14,040 bases of DNA, taken from assembly GCA_000729835.1 (NCBI GenBank), contig JFHB01000376.1, positions 1 to 14,040 of the forward strand, written 5' to 3'. Position 1 is the stretch's first letter. Each line of letters starts with the position of its first letter. The notes below the pieces were generated by a model, which did not search any database, was not told where the DNA came from, and saw only the letters and a program-made list of their open reading frames with translations. Origin of the DNA: Atkinsonella hypoxylon (Eukaryota; Ascomycota; Sordariomycetes; Hypocreales; Clavicipitaceae). A program made the translations under genes and the position numbers. Of this stretch, positions 1 to 10,200 are shown one piece after another.

Positions 1-1083
1 TAAAAGAGCAACGAGTAAACGGCAGTTATATAGATAAAAATTCTATATTAAAATGTACTCTAATGGGCTTTGAGAGAAGCTATCAAGTCAGAATCCTACC
101 TAAACAAATAATTATATTAAGGAGTTATTCCACTTTAGATATTAACACGGGCAAAAATGAAAATATTATAAACCCTTGATTCGCGACTGGAATCGTAGAC
201 GCAGAAGGATGTTTTACACTCAATATTCACAGACGTACTGGAGGTAAAACAGGCTGGGATGTAAAGCCCTGCTTTACCATGGTATTACATAAAAAAGATG
301 AAATAATATTAAAAAAACTACAAAGTTTATGGGGAGTAGGGCATATATATAAACATGACCAAAGAGGAATTCAAATTCAAGTAAATTCAATAACTGAATT
401 ACAATCAATAATTAAACATTTTGATCGTTACCCTTTATTAACTAAAAAACGTATAGATTTCATTTTATTTAAAGATATAGTAAATATTATTTTTAATAAA
501 GAACATTTAACTGAAGAGGGTATATTTAAACTTGTGTCAATTAGAGCTTCTTTAAATTTAGGTTTATCTGATAAATTAAAACAAGAATTTCCAGATATAA
601 AGCCTGTACCAAGACCACAAGTAGAACCTAATTATTCATCTATACAAGAGCAGTGATTAGCTGGATTTACTACAGGTGAAGGTTGTTTTTTTGTAAAAAT
701 AACTAAAGCTAATACAAAAATAGGAGAAAGAGTCCAGTTAGTATTCCAGTTAAATCAACATATTAGAGATGAAGAATTAATAAGAAGCTTAATTCAATAT
801 TTAAACTGTGGCGGAGTAACTCTAAATAGTGCCTCTATAGATTATCGTGTTACAAAATTAGAAGACAACCTTACTAAAATAATACCATTTTTTGAAAAAA
901 ATCCTATAATAGGAGTAAAATATAAAGATTATCTTGATTTTATTCAAGTAGCAAGATTAATGAAAGATGGACAACATTTAACGTTAGAAGGTTTTGAAAA
1001 TATAAAAAAAATAAAATTAAACATGAATAGAGGTAGAACTTAGATTAATATAATTATATTGCATGGTAAATCTGATTAACATG
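1..1083 (+). mobile_element. Group I intron A of cox3 (3' part) with LAGLIDADG ORF
   Basis: The window opens inside an intron whose last base is G1083, just before the Cox3 Leu codon. The catalytic core must lie upstream. The first 22 bases match 5075-5096 of intron D at 21 positions, and in intron D this segment lies just past the core, so A and D appear to be the same structural class with the ORF placed 3' of the core. Bases 1044-1083 after the ORF stop are a short AT-rich tail to the splice site. Insertion follows codon 22 or so of Cox3. Confidence 0.8.
3..1043 (+). CDS. LAGLIDADG homing endonuclease, intron A (5' partial)
   Basis: Double-motif LAGLIDADG endonuclease; such proteins cut intronless alleles to drive intron homing, and some also help splicing. 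The frame is open from base 3 and reads KEQRVNGSYIDKNS at the edge, a segment seen in many fungal intron ORFs downstream of the group I core. Motif 1 is FATGIVDAEGCF (about 180-215). Motif 2 is WLAGFTTGEGCFF after a UGA Trp codon (654-656). Both keep the Glu that serves as the metal-binding acid. Conserved block ends HLTEEG and HLTLEG follow each motif, and the protein ends NMNRGRT before TAG 1041-1043. The N-terminus, perhaps an upstream exon fusion, lies outside the window. It looks intact. Confidence 0.88.
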
Positions 1084-1217
1084 TTATATACAAGTATTTC
1101 ATTATTTACTTTAACAGTAAACGCTGCATTATCAATGCACTTATTTAATAATAGTTATATCTTCTTATACTTAGCATTAGGTACATTAGTTGCATCTATG
1201 ACTATGTGATTCAGAGA
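1084..1217 (+). CDS. cox3: cox3 exon (first in window)
   Basis: Encodes LYTSISLF through MTMWFR and the first two bases (GA) of an Asp codon. The left edge is set by the last G of intron A (1083) followed by the Leu codon that normally follows SPSPWP in fungal Cox3. The right edge is set by the group II start GTGCG at 1218. It covers transmembrane helix 1 and part of helix 2. The last seven bases (1211-1217) can pair with a perfect complement at 1499-1505 inside intron B, as an IBS1/EBS1 pair would. Confidence 0.93.
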
Positions 1218-4200
1218 GTGCGCCGTGCTGAGGCGTAGTTGTCGTGAGGGATCATCCCTTTATCCTCGCTTGAAAAGGATAACAGCGACAGGGTTAGGCC
1301 GTCGGGGAAAGCCCGAGGTTGAACTTAGCATCCCTGTCGAAACGAATACAGTCGGTAACCCGATCAAACCGATAATAGATTCGTGAGCTGTTTACTTTAT
1401 GGTTAGAGCTATACTGCCCAAAGCAAAATATCCATTGGCCTTAAATCACGGGCACTACCATTACGGGGAAGGGGTAGTTCAACCGGAGGAATCGTGAATC
1501 TCTGACGATTTTTCTCAAGTCGAGTTGACAAGATGTAACTTAATTACATTAAAGGATATGAGTTTGCAACCTAAAAAGTATGTTCGAACAACTATCGCAA
1601 CCACGGGATTGCCTAAAAGAAGTAATTCTCATGGTAACAGAGTATCCGTAGTAGAATTTTTATTCGAAGGGATACAGCCTAGAATCCTCTCTAAGCCTAG
1701 ACATTACTGTACATCTGGTACAAATGAAGTAATGAATAGACTGGAGAAACTGAGTAGACGAAGTGCCGATAGACCACATCTGTCTATTAATCAAAATCTT
1801 CATTCATTAGTTTACAAGGTGGAATTGTTAACCGGGGCCTATCATAATATAAAAAGTAAGCCCGGAAATATGACTCCAGCCAACGACAATGAAACATTAG
1901 ATGGTATTAGCCATGAAGCTTTAGTCGAATTAAGTGATCTCATTCGTACCGAAAAGTTCAATTTTAGACCAGCCATATGGGTAGAAATACCTAAGGCAAA
2001 TGGAGGAAAAAGATCTTTGTCTATAGCCCCACCAAGAGACAAAATAGTTCAGGAAGCGATTCGTATGGTGCTAGATGCTATATACGAGCCGTTATTTATG
2101 AACTTATCTCATGGGTTCAGACCTAACAGAGGATGTCACACTGCTCTGGAAGAGGTAAGAATAAATTTTAAGCCTGTATCCTGAGTTATCGAAGGTGATA
2201 TATCTAAATGTTTTGACTCTATTGACCACAATAAATTAATGGTTCTTATAGAAAGCAAAATATTAGATAGAAGATTCACGAATCTAATCCGGAAAAGTCT
2301 AAAAGCAGGATACTTTGAATTCAAAAATCTGAAACATAACTTAGCAGGTACTCCGCAAGGTTCCATTGTTAGCCCTATATTGTCGAATATTTTCCTTCAC
2401 CAATTAGACGAATATGTCTATGAATTGAAGAAAGGTTTCGATAAAGGTAGCACTCCTAAAGTGAATACCGAATATAAAAAGCTACACAATGAAGCTGGGA
2501 GAGCAAAATATCACGGTAACCTAATCAGATTCAAAGAACTTTTACGTTTGAGAAAGAAGGTCTCGTATGTTGACTTTCATGATTCAGAATATAAGAGACT
2601 TGCTTATGTTAGATACGCCAATGACTGATTGATCGGTATAAGAGGATCATACGACGACGCGATAAGGGTGAAAGCTCTTATTACTAGTTTGTGTGACAAG
2701 ATTGGTTTAAAACTGAGTGACGAGAAGACGAAAATAACAGGTATCTCTAATGAAAAGGTATTATTCTTAGGTACCCATATTTTTAGAAGTAAGGTATGAG
2801 CCCAAGTTAGAATGCCCGGAGGTGGTATCAGAAGACAGGCCCTTGGTCTTATATTCGAGGCCCCTCTACAAAGAGTCATTAAGAAGTTAACAAGTAACGG
2901 TTTCCTTAAAAAAGGTAAACCAGCTCCGAAATACTTATGAGTACATAATAAACATAGAGTTATTATAGGACTATATAACTCAGTAGCGAAAGGATATTTA
3001 AATTACTATTCTTTCGTGCACAACTATGGTCCTTTGGTATCCCAAATTATGAGAATACTAAAGGTTTCCTGTGCTAAACTTCTTGCGGCCAAATTCAGTC
3101 TTGATACAACCAGAAAGGTCTATCAGAAATACGGTAGATACTTGACAGCGGAAAATGAGAAAAAGAAAGAACGTCCCATGTCTTTTCTTAGACCGAGTTA
3201 TACGGCAACCCACAGATTCATGAAAAATTCAAACCCTAATATAAACGCGGTAAACATCGTAACGATATCTCAAGCGTCTCTAGAAGGTCTTTCATGTCAA
3301 TCTTGCGGAAGCAACACTCAAGTCGAAATGCATCACATCAGAATGATGAAAGATCTTAATCCTAAAGCTAATCAGGTGGACCGTATAATGGCTCGGCGTA
3401 ACAGAAAACAAATTCCGTTATGTAAAAAGTGTCATGTCGAAAGACATCGGCAAATTAGTAAAACGTCAAAGAAGATACAGGTTGAGTTAAGACTTAAGAA
3501 GCCAATATCTAAATAGAAAATATTCAGTTAGAGATTCTAGGGGGAGAGCCGTATGATGGGAAACTATCACGTACGGTTCGGGAAAGAGGGGCGTTTGTTC
3601 CTAGGTGCTACCAAGCACAAGGACGCGTTGCCTTAGTTCATTATAATCTCAGAAGGTAAACCCATCATTTATAATTATAATTTAAATATGGCAAAAGCTA
3701 TATCATCTTACGATATTAATAAAACATTAATAGATTATAAAAATAAAAATAATATTACAGTTTTTAATAAATATAATGATTTAGGTAATTATTTAGCTGG
3801 TCTTTTAGAAGGAGATGGGCATATTTCTTTACCTTCTTTAGGTAATACTATCTTAAATAAAGTTCTTAATCCCAGAATAGTATTCACTTCCCATAAAGAT
3901 AATTTAGGTATGTATACTTTTCTTCAATCTGAATTAGGTAATATAGGACGTTTTCAATCTTCAGGTACTAATGTAATACGTTATATAATAGGAGATATGA
4001 AAAGTATAATATATATTATTAACTTAATACATGGTAAGTTAAGAACACCTAAAAATAAAAGATTTAATGATTTAATTAAATTTATCAACGCTAAATACGA
4101 CTTAAATATACCTGAAAGTAATTTATATAATGGTAGTCATTTAGAAAATAGTTGACTAACAGGTTTTACAGAGGCAGATGGACATTTTGGTATTAAATAT

Positions 4201-7200
4201 ATAGAAAAGAAAGATAAATCAGAAACACGTAAAAGATCTGTAAGTGAAAATATTTCACTTAAATTTAGATTAGATCAACGTGCATATGATAAACCTACAT
4301 TATCTAGTATGAAACCATTTATGGAACAGTTAGCTCTTTCATTAAATTGTAATTTGACTTGTTATAAAAGTAAAACAGGTGAAATATTATCTTTATATGT
4401 TTCTTCTATTAAGAATATTAATATTCTTATAAACTATTTTGATAAATATTCTTTAATAGGAGATAAACTTAATGATTATAATAAATGAAAAATTGTTTAT
4501 AATATGATGATACATAAAAAACATCTTACCGATGAAGGATAGCTTGCGCACAAAAATTAGAGCTTTAATAAATAAGTAAATTATAATATCTTATGTGCCT
4601 TCTTTAAATTTAACAAATTGCTGGAAACCCTTACAAAAGGATAATCAGCAGGGAACTATAAGATTGATAATTGTCTTTAGTACCTTCAGAGACTAAACGT
4701 TAAAAGTTAATACGTTAATTAAAACCTATTAATTAAGATATAGTCCAATTAATATAGAAATATATTATATTTTTTGACATATTTAGGAAACCATACCCTA
4801 GCTGTACAAAAAGGATTAAATCTAGGTGTAATATTATTTATAGTATCTGAAGCTTGTTTCTTCGTCGCTATATTCTGAGCATTCTTCCATAAAAAAGCAT
4901 TGTGGATAGGAACCAAACTACGGGGACACCCTAAAGCTCTAATAACTAAGCTATATATTGAAAGATTTATAGTGGCCTCATTAATGATTGAGGGTATAGT
5001 AATATCATTAGAGATTCTTGACTTAATACAAGGAATGGGCTATCGCGTATCTAAATCATATAGTAATATATATGTAAAAGAGCAACGAGTAGACGGTTCC
5101 TCAATATTTCATAAATATTGTAAGGTGTGCTCTATGTGCCAGGGAAACTTGGTTTTAAAAAATTATATAAGAGATATTAATACTATACTTACGATATCAA
5201 AAAAATATAGCAGCTTTAGCTTACTTCGCAAAGGTAACAATCTAGTCACAGAAAATATTCTATCTTTAAATAACATTCAAAGACATTATTACTCTAGTAA
5301 AACTACATTATTGAAATCTACTTCTTCTAAATTAAATCCTTATTATGTAACAGGGTTTGCCGACGGAGAAGGGTGTTTTTATATAGGTGTTAATTCAGAT
5401 TCTAATTATAAAACGGGTTATAGAGTAAAAGCTATATTTCAAATAGGTCTTCACATAAAAGATATAGCCTTATTACAAAAGATTCAATTGTTTTTTGGTC
5501 TAGGAAAAATAACCAAACTGGGGTTGGAATCTGTTCAATATAGAGTATCTAGCCTAGAAGATTTAAATTTTATAATTAATCATTTTGATAATTATCCTTT
5601 ATTAACTCGTAAACAATCAGATTATATACTTTTTAAAGAAGTAATAGATTTAATGAAAGAAGGTAAACATCTTACTCTCGAAGGTTTAAATAGAGTTATT
5701 TCTATTAAAGCTTCATTAAATAGTGGAAAATTCTCTGAAAAATTAAGTTTAGCTTTTCCTAAAATAAATTCGGCTTTAAAACCAATAACTTTAAAAAGTA
5801 AACTAGAGGATTTACATTGATTAGCCGGTTTTACTGATGCTGAAGGGTGTTTTTTTATAGCATTAAAAAAGTCAAACGGATCAAAATTAGGTGAAACAGT
5901 ATGATTAAGATTTATTTTAACTCAGCATAATAAGGATAAAGAACTTTTAGAAAGTTTAATATTTACATTAAATTGTGGTAGATTTATATCTAAATTAGAA
6001 TATGGGGAATTTATAGTTGAAAAATTTACAGATATTCGTAATAAAATTATCCCTATTTTTGATAAATTTCAATTACATGGTTATAAATTAAAAAATTATG
6101 AAGATTTTAAAAAAGCGGCATTACTTATAGAAAATAAGGCCCATTTAACTAGAGAAGGGTTAGATGAAATAAAAAAGATAAAAGGTAGAATGAATAAAAA
6201 TAGAGTATAGTACTAATATAAAAATTTTTTAAATTAAAACAGATAAAAATGAGTGCTTTAACTCCTACTGTAGAACTAGGAGCTCAATGACCACCTATGG
6301 GTATAGAACGTGCGCCGAGAGAGGTCGCTAGTGTATTATTGTGTAGCCTCACAATTTGTGTATATTTGGCCTACTTAGATACACACCACGGGTATTCACG
6401 GACAGAAAACCTAATAAGATTCTTGTCACGGATAGCTGAATACAAAAACTTTGGATGATTTGGACTGCCCCGAAAAGATAACAAAGTTAGTGGGAACTGA
6501 CATGCTGATGATAAAAAACTTGACACACATTTTCACCATCAACCCAGGGGTAACATCCTAAGCAGAATTTCACGGTGTTATACTAACATTGCTATTCAAT
6601 ATGGTTCGAGATTGAGTAGTTGCCAAAAAGTTAGTTGATTCTCCCATACAGGAGACCTGAAAAGGAATGTGCAAGCAGCTAAATCAATACAGGCTTTAAA
6701 CATCACTAGCAGACAACCTCGGGATCTAACCGCCAATGGGTACAAGCCTTTGTACTTAATGCGGGGACGGAGTTTCCATAGTAATAGGACTATCCTACAG
6801 GGTAAAAATATGAAGGGAGACAGCCAAACCTCACTAAAAGAAAACGCTGTAGATAATAACAATATTGTATCATCAAAGTCAGACAAACCTTCATGGGTAT
6901 CTGGCAGGGATGATGTTACTACTACAGTTACGAAATTTTTAGTACAGAAAGCGAATATTGCAGGTAAACACTACAAACTATTACAGATTTTAGCGGATCC
7001 ACATTATTTAGAGAAGTGCTACTATGAGATAATGAGCAAACCAGGTAACATGACTAAGGGGATATCTAAGGAAACCTTGGATGGGATAAACTGGGAATGA
7101 TTTGAGAAGACTGCAAGGGATCTTAAATCAGGAAAGTTTAAATTCTCCCCCAATCGTAGAATCGAAATTCCTAAGGCTAATGGTAAATTAAGACCATTAG

Positions 7201-10200
7201 GAATAGGGACTCCTAGGGAGAAGATAGTACAAAAGGGTATACACGGTATACTCGAAGCTATTTTTGAACCGAAATTCTTGACCACATCAAATGGGTTCAG
7301 AAGAAGGAAGTCAGTTCATACCGCTCTAGTGGATATCTATCTTAAAGGATCGAAATATAATTGAGTAATACAGGGGGATATATCAAAATGTTTTGATAAA
7401 ATACCACACTCAATCATAATAAAATATATCCAGAAAGAAATAGGTGACCCAAGAATATTAGAATTGATCAAAAAGTTTATTAGTGCCGGGTACATAGGAG
7501 ATGACGGAATACTACACCAACCAAAAGAGGGAACTCCGCAAGGTGGTGTACTAAGTCCACTTCTAGCCAATATAGTCTTACATCAACTGGACATGTTCTT
7601 AGATGATGAAAAGAAGAGATTTGATAAAGGAATAAAGAGAAGAAAAAATCCACTATATGCTGCCCTACAAGCTAAAAAGACCCAAGTTACTGATCAAGCT
7701 CAAAGAGCTAAAATTCTTATCGAAATGAGAAAGTTAAGAAGATCAGACCTTTTTGACCCGAACTTCAGAAGACTAACATATGTTAGATATGCAGATGATT
7801 TTGTTGTGCTGATGGTGGGAGACTTAAAAAATGCGAAATATTTAAAAAGCAAGATAAAAGAAGTACTAAAAAGTAAGTGTGGACTTGATTTGAGCGACGA
7901 GAAAACCACCATAAGTAGTATGACAGATAAATGAAACTTCTTAGGTGCCGAAATTCGTAATCTAAAGGTAAACAACTCGTTTTTAATTAAACAGGGACAA
8001 TCCCGTAGAGCAATAGGAATCGCCAGAACTTTGGTGTCAGCACCTATTGAAGTCATCTTAAAGAAACTTAAGGCAGCTAAATTCATCAGACAAAATCATA
8101 TGGGAAAATACTTACCAAAAGGGTATACTCCTATGATGAATCTATCACACCATGAAATCTTAACTTTTTATAATGCAAAAATTAGGGGTTTACTAAACTT
8201 CTACAAATTCGCTGCAAATAGAGCTAGTTTATACTCGATAAACTGATTACTAAAGGCATCATGTGCACTGACATTAGCCAAAAAATATAGACTTAGAACT
8301 ATGGGTAAGGTATTTAAAGCGTATGGACCCGATCTAACTTGTCCGGCAACTAAAACTAAATACATTGAAATTGCGGACTTGAAAGTATTGCATGACTATG
8401 GAAAGAAGGATGACAAGGATGTTGATAAAATCATCAACCAAACATGGACCAGTAAAAACACAAAATCATCCTTTAATGAAAGCTGTACAGTTTGTGGTTC
8501 ACAGCAATTTATTGAAATGCATCACATTCGGTCAGTGAAAGACATTAGAGCAAAGTATAGAAGAGGTGAGAAAATAACTAGAGCACAATTTGATGGAGCA
8601 ATCATGCGAAAACAAGTGCCTTTATGCTCTTACCATCACATACTATTTCACAAAGGGGAATTGAACTGATCGGATTTGAAGCGTATCCATAGCTACAATA
8701 AACATAGGAAATAGCTAAAATCTTTAAAATCTAGTAGAGAATGCCGAATATATAAGACTCTGGAGTAGGGTTGGTGGCGAGCCGTATGATGGGAAACTAT
8801 CACGTACGGTTCTGAGGGCAGTTGTAATTATAACGCTGACCCTACCTGTAAATCCTTTTGGAAGATAAGAATTCAAAGGGCCATCGGAAGTCGATCGATG
8901 CGAAAAGGGCAAATTGCGGGAACATTTAAAAGAATAATATATATATCAGGTATATATTATAAAATATAATATCTATCCTTTAAACAATCCGCAGGTTTTA
9001 TCTATAAATATAAACTTTATAATACCATATAGGGTTATTTAATATAAACTCTATCTGAGGAGTTAAATAAGTTTATTAACTTATAGTTGAACTTCAACGA
9101 TCAAACGCCCTTATGTAAATTACCTAAAGTAATCTTTTATATAATTAATTATTCCACCTACATATAATAAATTATTATATACCCTGATGTTAATTAAAGG
9201 TGAATCGACATATAATTAATAGATTATTCCCCTGACTATTAGCTATTTTAATATTTAATACTAATAAATCTGTCCTGCAAAGCAGGGCTACCTTTAGGTA
9301 TATTTATATGTGATATGATCTAATCTAATTATTATTAGTAATAGAAAGTTTGAAAAACTTACCTTTTCAACAAAATCCGACCCAGAAAGCACAAAAAGTG
9401 CAAAAGTTAGGACTGTTATATCAAAAGGTTATAGTAAGAGTAGTTTACCTTTAATAAACAAAGAAGATTATGGAATCTTATATGGTTTAATTTTAGGAGA
9501 TTTGTTTATATCTAGAAAAAATAATGAAAATGCCTTGATGAGATTTGAACAATCAATTATACATAAAAAATATCTTGAACATTTGTTTGAAAAATTTCAA
9601 TATTTATGTACAGCGAATGCAAGTATAAAAACTGCCTTTCGCCCAGGACTAGCGCCTGTGCTAGGCCGAAGGGTGGATAGAAAAACATTTAATACATCTT
9701 CAATTTACTTTACAACTCGTCAATTAACGTCTATAACTGAACTTCATAAATTGTTTTATATAGAAGGAAAAAAAATAGTGCCTTTGAATATAGGTAGTTT
9801 ATTAACAGAAAAAAGTTTAGCCTATTGAACAATGGATGACGGGGATAATCATAAATCTGGTTATATACTTAATACAAGCGGGTTTACTTTAGAAGATGTA
9901 AAAGTGTTACAAGCTGCATTATATGATAATTGAGAATTAGAAACATCTATTCATAGTAGAAATAGATTATACATCAGATCTACCTCAAAAAATCAATTTT
10001 TAAACCTTATAAGACCACATTTTCATAACTCTATGCTATACAAAATAAGCTAATAGATTGTTTGAATTACCTTTATTAAATACAGTAATATTATTATCTA
10101 GTGGTGCTACTATAACCTGGGCGCATCATTCTTTAATTAAAGGAGAAAGATCAGGAGCTATATATGGTACAATATTTACAGTTTTATTAGCTATAGTGTT

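Larger units (their letters stand above)
1218..3641 (+). mobile_element. Group II intron B of cox3 with RT/maturase ORF
   Basis: A 2424-nt retroelement starting GTGCG and ending AT. Domain V is at 3546-3579, with a domain VI-like stem after it; A3635, seven bases from the 3' end, is the likely branch point. A candidate EBS1 at 1499-1505 is a perfect 7-nt complement of the last seven exon bases (1211-1217). The ORF crosses domains I-IV. The intron is visibly less AT-rich than the exons, with codons such as CTG, CCG, CGG and GCG in use, which suggests more recent arrival. Mobility would be by retrohoming through its encoded protein. Confidence 0.93.
3658..4776 (+). mobile_element. Group I intron C of cox3 with LAGLIDADG ORF
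   Basis: A 1119-nt intron from just after GGT to G4776. The conserved core follows the ORF: P-like AAATTGCTGG at about 4615-4624, Q-like AATCAGCAGG at about 4643-4652, R-like TCAGAGACTAAA at about 4685, and S-like GATATAGTCC at about 4737-4746. The endonuclease ORF therefore sits in the 5' half, before the core. A convincing IGS for the 5' splice site was not found by eye. It is separated from group II intron B by only 16 nt of exon. Confidence 0.88.
6310..8845 (+). mobile_element. Group II intron E of cox3 with RT/maturase ORF
   Basis: A 2536-nt intron starting GTGCG and ending AC. Domain V is at 8779-8812. Domain VI is a stem from about 8815 to 8843 with A8839 bulged, seven bases from the 3' splice site, the expected branch-point position. 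Its domain V is identical to that of intron B and the encoded proteins align along their length, so the two are related. No clean EBS1 complement to the exon end (6303-6309) was found by eye. Confidence 0.94.
8857..10060 (+). mobile_element. Group I intron F of cox3 with free-standing LAGLIDADG ORF
   Basis: A 1204-nt intron with well-supported ends. P1: 8854-8860 pairs with 8874-8880, U8856-G8878 being the splice-site wobble. P10: 8872-8877 pairs with the exon start 10061-10066. Core segments lie before the ORF: P-like AAATTGCGGG (8911-8920), Q-like AATCCGCAGG (about 8986-8995) and an R-like TTCAACGATCAAACGCC (9093-9109). The S partner is not certain. Between the core and the ORF (9110-9300) the sequence is AT-rich with a CCTGC-AAA-GCAGG hairpin at 9274-9286 and no gene seen. 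Confidence 0.9.

Noticed and set aside
1081..1083. In-frame ATG right before the first cox3 exon as the gene start
   Set aside because: A start here would drop the conserved Cox3 N-terminus (about 22 residues ending ...SPWP). The base G1083 fits as the last base of group I intron A, with an endonuclease ORF just before.
1842..2879. Minus-strand ORFs at 1842-2042, 2136-2366 and 2604-2879
   Set aside because: Antisense shadows of the intron B RT frame with no recognisable protein features.
6596..8912. Minus-strand ORFs at 6596-6886, 7022-7285, 7337-7570, 7700-8086 and 8724-8912
   Set aside because: Antisense to the intron E RT ORF, or to its domain V region, and without family motifs.
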